35,919 nt of DNA, from contig JAAXWX010000001.1 in assembly GCA_013334755.1 (NCBI GenBank), positions 1-35,919 on the forward strand, written 5' to 3'. A program made the translations under genes and the position numbers. Positions 25,283-33,917 of the stretch are shown in pieces (the first letter of the stretch is position 1; the number at the start of each line of letters is the position of its first letter). Under the pieces are notes generated by a model. That model worked only from the letters and a program-made list of their open reading frames with translations. It made no database searches and was not told where the DNA came from. The DNA comes from Chlorobiaceae bacterium (lineage in GTDB: Bacteria; Bacteroidota; Chlorobiia; Chlorobiales; Chlorobiaceae).

Positions 25283-25552
25283 ATGGAATGTGTTTCAATT
25301 GTAGAGGCACGGTATGTTCAAGATTATCAGATCTTTCTGAAATTCAATACCGGTGAAACCGGAGTGGTAGATCTTCGGGATCTTGTCTATAAATACCAGA
25401 TCGCTGAACCATTACAGAACCCTGAAGTTTTTTCTCGTTTTCATCTGGATTCCTGGCCTACTCTTGTATGGGATTGCGGTTTTGATGTTGATCCTGAGTC
25501 GCTTTATTTCAGAGCGACCGGTAAATCGCTGTGGGAGAAGAACGTATCCTGA
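25283..25552 (+). CDS. DUF2442-domain protein (toxin-antitoxin-like pair, second member)
   Basis: 89 residues. The pattern of a short beta region (IFLKFNTGETGVVDLRDLV) and the ending WDCGFDVDPESLYFRAT is typical of DUF2442. The family is small, binds DNA in related NE0471-like structures, and is the usual partner of DUF4160. A good ribosome site (CGGAGAG) lies before ATG. No PIN, RNase or other toxin motif is visible. Confidence 0.85.
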   Translation: MECVSIVEARYVQDYQIFLKFNTGETGVVDLRDLVYKYQIAEPLQNPEVFSRFHLDSWPTLVWDCGFDVDPESLYFRATGKSLWEKNVS

Positions 25553-25632
25553 AAGAAATTCCATCATTGCTTTTAGTCGAAAAGATGGTTATCATTGGTA
25601 GCTATCTTTTTCGTTTTTATAAAAGGAGAGGT

Positions 25633-25866
25633 ATGGATACAGCACGCATTTTTCCATCCGGCAGGAGTCAGGCGGTCCGTCTGCCAAAAGAATACAGGTT
25701 CAAAGGCAGCGACGTTATCATCAAACATTTTGGTAATGGTGTGTTACTGTTGCCGATTGATACATCGTGGACGATGCTCGAAGCGGCTTTGCAGGAATTT
25801 GAACCGGGGTTTACATTAAAGAGAGAACAGCCTGAGGAACAGAGCCGGGAGGAGATTGTCCCGTGA
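25633..25866 (+). CDS. vapB: VapB-type antitoxin (AbrB/SpoVT fold)
   Basis: 77 residues from ATG behind AAAAGGAGAGGT. ARIFPSGRSQAVRLPKEYRF is the swapped-hairpin AbrB DNA-binding domain of VapB antitoxins. The C-terminal tail is acidic (QEFEPGFTLKREQPEEQSREE) and would wrap round the VapC toxin. It overlaps vapC by four bases (GTGA). It should repress the module together with VapC, so it may also regulate recB and recD if they share a promoter. Confidence 0.9.
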   Translation: MDTARIFPSGRSQAVRLPKEYRFKGSDVIIKHFGNGVLLLPIDTSWTMLEAALQEFEPGFTLKREQPEEQSREEIVP

Positions 25867-26261
25867 GCTACCTTCTCGATACCAATATCTGCATCTACAT
25901 CATCAATGCACGTCCACCGCATGTTCTTGAACGGTTCAGGCAGGTGAGCATCGGCGATATCGGCATTTCAAGCATTACCGCAGCCGAGCTGGTTTTCGGT
26001 GTCATTAAAAGCGGTTCTGAAAGAAATCGTCGTGCTCTTGAAATGTTTTTTGTACCGCTCGAACTCTATCCTTTTGATGCGACGGCAGTATGGCATTATG
26101 GTGAAATACGCAGTGACCTTGAGCAACGGGGAGAACCGATCGGGCCGGTTGACACCATGATTGCTGCTCACGCAAAGGCGCTGAATGCTGTGCTTGTGAC
26201 CAATAACAGCAGGGAATTCAGTCGGGTACAGGGATTGAACATTGAGAATTGGGCGGAATGA
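25863..26261 (+). CDS. vapC: VapC-type PIN-domain toxin
   Basis: 132 residues, GTG start overlapping vapB. The PIN-domain acids are present: Asp6 in YLLDTNICIYI, Glu42 in TAAELVFG, Asp97 in GPVDTMIAAHA, with the closing VLVTNNSREFSRVQGL carrying Glu118. VapC toxins are Mg-dependent ribonucleases that cut initiator tRNA or rRNA. The active site looks intact. Its stop codon overlaps the recB start as ATGA, which couples the toxin gene to recB. Confidence 0.92.
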   Translation: MSYLLDTNICIYIINARPPHVLERFRQVSIGDIGISSITAAELVFGVIKSGSERNRRALEMFFVPLELYPFDATAVWHYGEIRSDLEQRGEPIGPVDTMIAAHAKALNAVLVTNNSREFSRVQGLNIENWAE

Positions 26262-29200
26262 ATACGCTGAACCACTCCGCCGTCGAACTCTCCGGTATAA
26301 ACCTCATTGAGGCAAGCGCCGGCACGGGGAAGACCTACGCCATTGCGTCGCTCTATCTTCGGCTGCTGCTGGAAAAGGAGCTCCTGCCTGAACAGATTCT
26401 TGTGGTGACCTATACCGAAGCCGCAACGCAGGAGCTTCGGGGCCGCATACGCAACCGTATCCGTGAGGCGCTTGAGGTTATGGAGGGGTGCGAAACCAGC
26501 GACGCGTTCCTTGAAGTGCTCTACGAAAAGGCCTTGCGGAGTGACCTTAACAACGTGAGGGATCTCCTTGAACGGGCGCTTGGCGCCTTTGATACGGCAT
26601 CGATTTTTACGATTCACGGCTTCTGCCTCCGGGCGCTGCAGGATAACGCTTTTGAGAGCGGCTCGCTTTACGATACCGAGCTGGTGACTGACCAGACCGG
26701 GCTGCTTCGTGATATTGTGGATGATTTCTGGCGAACGCATTTTTTCGGTGAGTCTGCGCCGCTGCTCGGCTATGCGCTGCGGAACCGCATTACTCCTGAA
26801 ACGCTCCTGTCGCTGTTGAAGAACCTTCATGCCGGGACAGGAGTTGAGATCATCCCTGATTTCAGTGATGAGCAGATTGCTGAGCTCGAAAGGGAGTGCG
26901 CTGCTACCTATGCGGAGACAAGCGCTTTGTGGCGGAATGAACATGCCATCATCAGGGAACTTCTTGCGACAGACAAAGGGTTGAGCCGCGCAGTCAAACA
27001 CTACAAGGCAGAGTTGCTTGAGCCGCTCTTTGCCGGTATGGACGCTTTTGTAGATGGAGGCAATCCGTATGATCTGTTTGAGGGTTTCGGCAAGCTGACC
27101 CGTGAGGGAATAGCTGAAGGGACCAAAAGCAAGGGAGTGGCGCCGTCGCATCCCATTTTCGACTATTGCCAGCAGTTGCAGGATGCTGTGGAGCGGCGTT
27201 CTCTTGCACTCAAGGCTGAACTTGTCCGCTTTTACCGGAAGAACCTGCCGCTGCGCAAGCGGAGCAGCAATGTGCGCTTTTTTGATGACCTGCTTGAAGA
27301 TCTCTATGGTGCGCTTCTCTCCGAGGGCGGCGGGGAAATCCTTGCGGGCCTGCTCCGGGCGAAATACCAGGCGGCATTGATCGACGAGTTCCAGGATACC
27401 GATCCGGTGCAGTATGAGATTTTCCGCTCCATCTATGCAGGTTCCGGTTTGCCGCTCTTTCTTATCGGCGACCCCAAACAGGCGATTTACAGTTTCCGGG
27501 GTGCGGATATTTTTGCCTACATGCGTGCGGCACACGATGTGGGTGAGGAACGACGCTTTACCCTGACGGATAACTGGCGTTCGACTCCGCGGCTGCTTCA
27601 GGCGTTCAATACCCTGTTCGACAATGCAGGGCGGCCGTTTGTCTACGACGAAATTGCCTATCACCCCCTTACTGCGGGAAAGAGGGACGCTGACAGCACG
27701 GAGGCATCCGGGAACGATGTTGAGCCGCTGCAGCTCTGGCTGATGGATTCCAGTACAGAGAAGAGCGGCATGCTGAACGTGGATGATGCCGGTGCGTTCG
27801 CTACTACTGCCGTGGCCGGTGAAATTGCCCGTATCCTGCAGAATGCTGAAACCCTTGTCGGTGGCAGCAGGTCATGTACTGCCGGTGATATTGCCGTGAT
27901 TGTTCGCACGCACCGGCAGGCGGCCGTTATGCTCAATGCATTGAGAGCAAAGGGGATTGCCGGCGTCATGCGGAGCAACCAGAGTGTTTTTGCATCCAGA
28001 GAGGCAGAAGAGGTGCGCATCCTGCTTTCCGCCCTTGCTGATCCCGCTAGTGAGCCGAAGGTGCGTGCGGCGCTGGTGACCGACATGCTCGGCAGGTCGG
28101 GGAACGATATTGCCGGGTTTATGGATGATGAAGTGTCATGGATAGAGCGCCTCAGGCAGTTCCGCCTCTATCATGACCTCTGGCGTGAGCGGGGATGTAT
28201 GATCATGAGTCGGGAACTGATGGCAAAAGAGGGGGTTCGCGGGCGACTGCTCAGTTACCCTGATTCGTCGGGAGAGCGAAGACTGACCAATGTGCTGCAC
28301 TGTTTTGAACTGCTGCACCGCGAGGAGCATGAGCGGGGAACCGGCATGGAGGGGCTTCTGGCATGGTTCAGCGAACGGACAGGGACGCCGGATGAGGCGG
28401 ATGAGTACCAGATCCGGCTGGAAACGGATGATGCAGCAGTCAAAATCCTCACCATTCACGTCAGCAAAGGGCTGGAATACCCGGTTGTCTTCTGTCCGTT
28501 TCTCTGGGGCAACGGCAGCAGGAAAGGTGATGTACTCATGTTCCATGACGAAACGGGTGGACTGGTGAAGGATTTCGGGTCACCCGATTATGAGCATAAC
28601 ACGCTGCTTGCCGGAAAGGAGTCGCTTGCAGAAAGTCTCCGGCTGCTCTATGTGGCCCTCACCAGGGCAAAATACCGCTGTTATCTTTTCAGCGGCAAAA
28701 CCCGCGCTGATAGCTCACCGATCAACTATCTGCTCCATGCATCAAGCGAAACAAGAGCTGCGCAAAACCAGGCAGTGGCGCTTGCCGCCGAATCGAAATC
28801 ACTGACTGCCGATATGATGGCCGGCCAGTTGGTGTCGCTTGCCAGGCGTTCGGAAAGTTCAATCGGATTCAGTACGCTGACGCGCGAAGCGGTTGACGGG
28901 ATGGCCGGACTCTCCCGATCGGGCAGTGAGGTGAACAGCGATGCTCTTTTGCTGCGGCGCTTCAGCGGAGCCATCGACACCACCTGGCGGGTTTCGAGTT
29001 TCACCTCGTTCAGCCGCCATGAACAGCGGAGTTCCGAGCTTCCTGACCGCGATGATTCCCGGACAGAAGGAGCCTTACCTTCCATAGCTGTTGCTCCGGC
29101 TGGCGGTGAAAAGAGCATTTTTTCATTCCCGAGGGGAGCACAGGCCGGAATTTTCATGCACGGTATTTTCGAACAGCTTGATTTCGCCTCTCCCACGGAT

Positions 29201-29860
29201 GAGAAGATTCATGAGCTTGTTGAAAAGGGGCTTGAACGGTATAACTACAAAGAGGAGTGGCAGCCGCACATCACCGCTATGGTTCAGAACGTTCTTGGCA
29301 CCCCTCTTGCCTCCCGCGATGGTGCCTTTACGCTTGGCGCTCTCAGCAAGGGAAGCTGGATCACGGAACTGGAGTTTTTCTTTCCGCTCCGGTTTATCAA
29401 TTCCGCATTCCTTGGAGAAACACTGGTACGGTATGGCCGGATTCCGGATGGAGTTGACCTTGCCTCCCTTGGACCCATGATGCAGTTCACTCCGACAAGA
29501 GGTATGCTGATGGGGTTCATGGATATGGTGTTTGAGCACGATGGCCACTACTATCTGATCGACTGGAAATCAAACCATCTTGGCAACAGCGTTGAAGATT
29601 ACGGGCCTGATGCCATGAGGCTGGCCATGCAGCAGAACCTCTACCCGCTGCAATACCTGCTGTATACCGTGGCGCTCAACCGCTACCTGTCGTTGAGGGT
29701 CGGAAACTACCGATACGGCACCCATTTCGGGGGAGTGATCTATGTTTTCCTTCGGGGTGTAAACAGTGAGCATGGGGAAATGAATGGTTTTTTCCGTGAC
29801 CTCCCCACGGAGGAGTTGATTGAAGCGTTGACAGACATTCTGATAGAGCAGGGAGGATAA
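26258..29860 (+). CDS. recB: Exodeoxyribonuclease V beta subunit RecB
   Basis: 1200 residues from ATG at 26258, inside the vapC stop. The UvrD-type helicase motifs run in order: Walker A EASAGTGKT (Lys25), IFTIHGFC, LIDEFQDTDPVQYEIF (Walker B), LIGDPKQAIYSFRGADI, LTDNWRSTP, TIHVSKGLEYPVV and RLLYVALTRAK. The C-terminal nuclease domain has HGIFEQL and GFMDMVF...YLIDWKSN with the Asp, Asp and Lys of the RecB nuclease centre. The enzyme is a 3'-5' motor and the only nuclease of the complex. A short GGATAA-CCT gap leads to recD. Confidence 0.95.
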   Translation: MNTLNHSAVELSGINLIEASAGTGKTYAIASLYLRLLLEKELLPEQILVVTYTEAATQELRGRIRNRIREALEVMEGCETSDAFLEVLYEKALRSDLNNVRDLLERALGAFDTASIFTIHGFCLRALQDNAFESGSLYDTELVTDQTGLLRDIVDDFWRTHFFGESAPLLGYALRNRITPETLLSLLKNLHAGTGVEIIPDFSDEQIAELERECAATYAETSALWRNEHAIIRELLATDKGLSRAVKHYKAELLEPLFAGMDAFVDGGNPYDLFEGFGKLTREGIAEGTKSKGVAPSHPIFDYCQQLQDAVERRSLALKAELVRFYRKNLPLRKRSSNVRFFDDLLEDLYGALLSEGGGEILAGLLRAKYQAALIDEFQDTDPVQYEIFRSIYAGSGLPLFLIGDPKQAIYSFRGADIFAYMRAAHDVGEERRFTLTDNWRSTPRLLQAFNTLFDNAGRPFVYDEIAYHPLTAGKRDADSTEASGNDVEPLQLWLMDSSTEKSGMLNVDDAGAFATTAVAGEIARILQNAETLVGGSRSCTAGDIAVIVRTHRQAAVMLNALRAKGIAGVMRSNQSVFASREAEEVRILLSALADPASEPKVRAALVTDMLGRSGNDIAGFMDDEVSWIERLRQFRLYHDLWRERGCMIMSRELMAKEGVRGRLLSYPDSSGERRLTNVLHCFELLHREEHERGTGMEGLLAWFSERTGTPDEADEYQIRLETDDAAVKILTIHVSKGLEYPVVFCPFLWGNGSRKGDVLMFHDETGGLVKDFGSPDYEHNTLLAGKESLAESLRLLYVALTRAKYRCYLFSGKTRADSSPINYLLHASSETRAAQNQAVALAAESKSLTADMMAGQLVSLARRSESSIGFSTLTREAVDGMAGLSRSGSEVNSDALLLRRFSGAIDTTWRVSSFTSFSRHEQRSSELPDRDDSRTEGALPSIAVAPAGGEKSIFSFPRGAQAGIFMHGIFEQLDFASPTDEKIHELVEKGLERYNYKEEWQPHITAMVQNVLGTPLASRDGAFTLGALSKGSWITELEFFFPLRFINSAFLGETLVRYGRIPDGVDLASLGPMMQFTPTRGMLMGFMDMVFEHDGHYYLIDWKSNHLGNSVEDYGPDAMRLAMQQNLYPLQYLLYTVALNRYLSLRVGNYRYGTHFGGVIYVFLRGVNSEHGEMNGFFRDLPTEELIEALTDILIEQGG

Positions 29861-29863
29861 CCT

Positions 29864-31597
29864 ATGAAGAGAGAATATCAGGAGCGGGAGATCGACCGCC
29901 ATTTTGCCGCATTTATCTGCCGACAGGCCGACGCCGGAGAGGTCAGTGAACTGTTCCGTCTTGTCGTCTCCCTTGCAAGCGGCGCCATAGGACAGGGGAG
30001 CAGCTGCCTGAACCTTCCGGAAATTGCTGGAGAGACCATCGTCATTGACAACAGGGAGGTTCGACTGCCCTCGTTTGATGCTCTGATGGAGCTGCTCAGG
30101 AGTTCCTCCGTCGTCAGTTTTTCCGGCAGGCACTTTCGTCCTCTGGTGCTTGACGCCGCAGGCCGTCTTTATCTCTATCGTTACTGGCAGTATGAGCAGG
30201 AACTGACAAAAACGATTCTTCGGAAAGCAGGAACCTCTTTTGGCAATATCGATGAAACCGTTCTGACCGGAGGGCTTGAGCGACTGTTTCCGGAACGTGC
30301 AGATCAGGAATGTGACCGTCAGAAGAAGGCCGCCGTTGTTGCGCTGCACAGACAGTTCTCTCTTATTTCCGGCGCTCCGGGAACAGGCAAAACCTCGACG
30401 GTTGTCCGCATTCTTGCCTTGATGCGTGAGCAGAAGTGGGGCATGACGCATCGGATCGCCATGGCTGCTCCGACCGGGAAGGCCGCGGCAAGGCTGAAAA
30501 CATCCACCAACGATCTCAAAAACGCTCTTGACTGTTCCGATGAGGTGAAGTCGGCGATTCCTGACGAAGTCGTCACGATTCATCGCCTGCTTGGAACCTA
30601 CCCAGGATCGTCCCGATTCCGCTATTCAGCCAAAAATCCGCTTCCTTTTGATACGGTTATTGTTGACGAAGCCTCAATGGTTGCGCTGCCGCTGATGAGT
30701 ATGCTGGTAACGGCACTCAGAGCTGACGCACGTCTTATTCTCCTTGGTGACCGCAATCAGCTTGCCTCTGTTGAAGCGGGATCGGTGTTTGGAGATATCT
30801 GCAGTGCAGGATCGGAAAAACAGGCCTCGCCTCTCTCCGATTCGCTGGTTATGCTTGAAAAAAACTACCGTTTTCAGGCCGGAAGCGGTATTGCTGAAAT
30901 CAGCCGGGCAGTCAATAGCGGTCTGGAACGTGACGCTTTGAGCATCCTGAAAAGCAATGTAACAAGCGGTGTCACCTGGCGGGAGTTACCTCCACGTGAA
31001 GAGATAGAGGCATCGCTGACACAAACCGTAGTCGAAGGCTGTCAAGGTTATCTTGATGCAGCATCGCCCTCTGAAGCGCTGGAGCGGTTTGACCGCTTCA
31101 GGATTCTCTGTGCGCTGCGTGATGGCTTTTACGGAGTAAGCGGACTTAATCGTACAATCGAGAAGATCCTTGCCAGGGAGGGTCTGATTCGACCTGCTGA
31201 TACCTTTTACCGGGGCCGTCCGATTATGATCATGGCCAACAACTATGCTATGCGGCTCTTTAATGGAGACACGGGCATACTTTTTCCTGATCCTGAACAG
31301 GGAGGTGTGCTCAGAGCATTTTTCCCTGCTCCCGATGGAGGAATCCGCAGTGTGGCTCCTGAGCGCCTGCCTCTGCATGAAACAGCGTTTGCCATAACGA
31401 TCCACAAAAGCCAGGGTTCGGAGTTTGAGCGGATACTGATACTACTTCCACCTGCTGACAGTGAAATTATGACAAGGGAGCTTGTCTATACCGGAATCAC
31501 ACGAGCCAAAAAGAGTGTTCAACTCTGGGCAAATGAAGAGGTTTTCTGTTCTGCTGTCAAAAAGAGAATAAAAAGGAGCTCCGGTTTAATTTTCTGA
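29864..31597 (+). CDS. recD: Exodeoxyribonuclease V alpha subunit RecD
   Basis: 577 residues, three bases after recB and with ribosome site GGGAGG inside the recB end. Helicase superfamily 1B motifs: Walker A SGAPGTGKTST (about residues 168-178), APTGKAAARL, TIHRLLG, VIVDEASMVALPL, LLGDRNQLASVE, and at the end TIHKSQGSEFERILIL and ELVYTGITRAKK. RecD is the 5'-3' motor of RecBCD. Length and partner genes favour RecD of the complex rather than the stand-alone RecD2. No clear terminator follows. Confidence 0.94.
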   Translation: MKREYQEREIDRHFAAFICRQADAGEVSELFRLVVSLASGAIGQGSSCLNLPEIAGETIVIDNREVRLPSFDALMELLRSSSVVSFSGRHFRPLVLDAAGRLYLYRYWQYEQELTKTILRKAGTSFGNIDETVLTGGLERLFPERADQECDRQKKAAVVALHRQFSLISGAPGTGKTSTVVRILALMREQKWGMTHRIAMAAPTGKAAARLKTSTNDLKNALDCSDEVKSAIPDEVVTIHRLLGTYPGSSRFRYSAKNPLPFDTVIVDEASMVALPLMSMLVTALRADARLILLGDRNQLASVEAGSVFGDICSAGSEKQASPLSDSLVMLEKNYRFQAGSGIAEISRAVNSGLERDALSILKSNVTSGVTWRELPPREEIEASLTQTVVEGCQGYLDAASPSEALERFDRFRILCALRDGFYGVSGLNRTIEKILAREGLIRPADTFYRGRPIMIMANNYAMRLFNGDTGILFPDPEQGGVLRAFFPAPDGGIRSVAPERLPLHETAFAITIHKSQGSEFERILILLPPADSEIMTRELVYTGITRAKKSVQLWANEEVFCSAVKKRIKRSSGLIF

Positions 31598-31717
31598 GAA
31601 TTTGAGCGCAGGAATTAAAAGAATAGGTCGTCAGATGTTGTAGAGGGCGGGAATAACAGAAAAATCAAAGTAAACCTGTTCTCATCATTTAACAACATCA
31701 AACACTGGAGAATCGCA

Positions 31718-32251
31718 ATGAAAAAACAGATCTGGATCGCTGCAGGTATCGCAGGAATGCTTCTCGGAAGTCCTGCTGCACAAGCTGAAGTCAATGTGCG
31801 TGTCGGAATCGGAGGAGACAGACCACCGTCTTTTGTTTTTGATTCACGACCGGATTTTATCAATGTGCCGAATCTTGGTTTCTATGTATCATCTGGCGGC
31901 CCTCAGGATATAGTCCGATACAACAGCCGTTACTATGTCTTCCATAATGGACGCTGGTTTATCTCTTCCAATTACCGCGGACCATGGGTTGTTGTGCGTG
32001 AAGGCAGGCTTCCAAGGCAGATAAGACGTCACCGCTGGGAAGATATACGCAGGTACCGTGATGTTGAGTATCGCCGTCATGAAAGCAGATACAACCGTGA
32101 CGACCGTTTCAGAGACAACAGGGACGATCGCTTCAGGGATAACAGGGATCCCCGAGACCGTAACTTCAATCCTGATGACAGACGCCCGGATGATCGCGGC
32201 AACAATCCAGGACCTGACAATCGTCCGAATGATGGCGGAAGAAGAAACTGA
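31718..32251 (+). CDS. Secreted Arg/Asp-rich protein, paralog 1
   Basis: 177 residues with a signal peptide (MKKQIWIAAGIAGMLLGSPA..., cut near AQA at residue 24). The mature part starts with a conserved ~85-residue domain (RPDFINVPNLGFYVSSG, RYYVFHNGRWFISSNYRGPW, RQIRRHRWEDIRRYRD) seen also in the protein at 32725-33384. The tail (about 120-177) is low complexity with RDDRFRDN units and DDRRPDDRG. It is probably periplasmic or outer-surface; function is unknown. The ribosome site GGAG lies before ATG, and a strong terminator follows the gene. Confidence 0.72.
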   Translation: MKKQIWIAAGIAGMLLGSPAAQAEVNVRVGIGGDRPPSFVFDSRPDFINVPNLGFYVSSGGPQDIVRYNSRYYVFHNGRWFISSNYRGPWVVVREGRLPRQIRRHRWEDIRRYRDVEYRRHESRYNRDDRFRDNRDDRFRDNRDPRDRNFNPDDRRPDDRGNNPGPDNRPNDGGRRN

Positions 32252-32281
32252 TAGATTCTTTTCTCACCACAACAAAAAAAA

Positions 32282-32315
32282 GGGAGCTGAAGTTATTTTC
32301 AGTTCCCTTTTTTTT
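32282..32315. terminator. Bidirectional rho-independent terminator
   Basis: GGGAGCTGAA (32282-32291) and TTCAGTTCCC (32298-32307) form a 10-base stem with one mismatch and a 6-base loop. Eight T follow and a run of A precedes, so it can stop both convergent genes. Confidence 0.85.
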
Positions 32316-32363
32316 ATCCCTTTCTATCATGCATCAGGACAAAGTACGTAGCAACATGATGGT

Positions 32364-32651
32364 TTAATACCTTCTATCCCTGTCATACCGGTGCTCATAA
32401 CGGTAACGTTCAATTCGACGAAGCCGACGTCTCTCTTGTTCACGCCACAGTCGTCTTCTTTCTTCACGTTCCCACCGTCTTCTCTCAATACGGTCCCTGA
32501 AATGCCTGCGTTCAAACCGGCGATCCTCATAGCCATATCGGGGCCCTCTCTCCTCATAACGATCACCCCTGTATTCCGCCTGAACGGTATTCTGTGGCAT
32601 ACCAAGAAGCATTGCCGCAATTCCGGCGACCAGCAAGATGTTTTTTTTCAT
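32364..32651 (-). CDS. Small secreted Arg-rich protein
   Basis: 95 residues. MKKNILLVAGIAAMLLGMPQ is a signal peptide similar to those of the two paralogs beside it. The mature ~70 residues are mostly Arg, Glu, Tyr and Asp (RRRWEREERRRLWREQE), extremely basic and probably helical or disordered. The structured domain of the neighbours is absent, so only leader and composition are shared. It may be a cut-down relative or a separate periplasmic protein; function unknown. Confidence 0.62.
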   Translation of the reverse strand: MKKNILLVAGIAAMLLGMPQNTVQAEYRGDRYEERGPRYGYEDRRFERRHFRDRIERRRWEREERRRLWREQERRRLRRIERYRYEHRYDRDRRY

Positions 32652-32724
32652 CCTTATTTCCGTTTACAAGGTTGTATTCATCTTAATATATGTGGTACTG
32701 CGTGCACTCTCAACGACAGTTTTC

Positions 32725-33384
32725 TTATCTCCCTCTGCCGTCGCCGCCACGACCACCATCACCACGATTGCCGTCACCCTGCGGACCACGGCCACCATCA
32801 CGGTTGCCATCACCCTGCGGACCCCTGTCACCATCACGACGATCATCACGACGGTCATCCCTGCCACCATCTCGACGATCATCGCCACGCCAATCCCTGC
32901 CGCCATCGCGACGATCATCGCCACGCCAGTCCCTGACACCATCGTGGCGATAATCACCTCGACGATCTCTTTCAATCCTGTAATGACGATCATAGCGGCG
33001 GTTCAGATTATCCCAGTATACGCGATCATGACGGCGGTACTCTGTGTCACGATATCTCCAGATATCATTAAAGCGATGCCTTCTTATTGCATAGGGAAGA
33101 CGGTGATCCCGGACCAGAATCCACGGACCACGATAGTCCGAAGCAAGGTACCAGCCACCATCACGATACAGGTAATATCGGTCACCGTAGTATACTATAT
33201 CGTAAGGACTGCCTATGGAGACAGAAAAACCCCGGTCAGGCAGATAAATAAAGTCGGGACGTGCATCGAGAACAAATCTTGGCCTGTCGCCAATGCCAAT
33301 ATGTAAACTTACTTCAGCTTGTGCTGAGGGACTTCCGAGAAGCATTCCTGCAATTCCTGCAACGAGCCAGATCTGTTTTTTCAT
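32725..33384 (-). CDS. Secreted Arg/Asp/Gly-rich protein, paralog 2
   Basis: 219 residues from the ATG at 33384, eight bases after AGGAG; an ATG two codons earlier is too close to the ribosome site. Signal peptide MKKQIWLVAGIAGMLLGSPS and the domain RPDFIYLPDRGFSVSIG, RYYLYRDGGWYLASDYRGPW, RRHRFNDIWRYRD match paralog 1 closely. The tail (about 140-219) is low complexity, with RDWRGDDRRDGG twice, and GPQGDGNRDGG-like units. Probably exported and highly charged; function unknown. Confidence 0.72.
   Translation of the reverse strand: MKKQIWLVAGIAGMLLGSPSAQAEVSLHIGIGDRPRFVLDARPDFIYLPDRGFSVSIGSPYDIVYYGDRYYLYRDGGWYLASDYRGPWILVRDHRLPYAIRRHRFNDIWRYRDTEYRRHDRVYWDNLNRRYDRHYRIERDRRGDYRHDGVRDWRGDDRRDGGRDWRGDDRRDGGRDDRRDDRRDGDRGPQGDGNRDGGRGPQGDGNRGDGGRGGDGRGR
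32871..32942. repeat. Two 36-base tandem repeats in the paralog 2 tail
   Basis: 32871-32906 and 32907-32942 are near-identical 36-base units coding for RDWRGDDRRDGG on the minus strand. A second, 33-base repeat (GPQGDGNRDGG type) lies just before them at about 32780-32850. Confidence 0.8.
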
Positions 33385-33917
33385 TGTCATTCTCCTGTTA
33401 ACATTTGATTTAATAGTGACAAATCCTCGCAATCACTCTGGAAATTAATAAACTTTATTTTTTTTGCTCAACAACCAACAATATCAAAATCCCCCCAATA
33501 CCCTTTTATCACGATTACGTTATATACAGTGACAAAACAGAGGGTTCAATAGTCCAGATCGTCTGGAAAAAGAGTATAAAAAGAAAAACGGAGAACCGGG
33601 TTCAGCTGACAGGCAGCAATGATTATAGACAGAGATCGATAACGATCAGGTCAAGACCTGATGATCTAATATAATGTAATCTGACATGAGTAAGTTTAAG
33701 GAATCCGTACTTTTTTCCACCCTGGTTATTCTCCGGCCGATCTAAAACAGGTTCCTCACCTGTTCATTTGAAATTGACAAACGAGCACAGGATAGGCACA
33801 AGATATTTGTTATATTATATCATTTGATTCACAGAATTATATCTATTCTCAACTGTAACCGGATGAACCTGGGACGATGTGCTGCAAGCTGCATTTCCGT
33901 CTGATCAAGGAGTTTCA
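33385..33917. other. Intergenic region of 533 bases with two hairpins
   Basis: No gene was found. ATCAGGTC-AA-GACCTGAT (33645-33662) is a perfect 8-base dyad, and AACAGGT-TCCTC-ACCTGTT (33746-33764) a perfect 7-base one sharing the core CAGGT. TTGACA at 33775-33780 may be a -35 box, but no well-spaced -10 was seen. Confidence 0.45.

Noticed and set aside
26168-27664. Long minus-strand frame (498 codons) inside recB
   Set aside because: Shadow of recB for the same reasons; no family features.
32638-33306. 222-codon plus-strand frame rich in Thr and Ile opposite the secreted protein gene
   Set aside because: Antisense of Arg/Asp/Gly repeats gives Thr/Ile/Ala repeats; the minus-strand frame has signal peptide, paralog and ribosome site.
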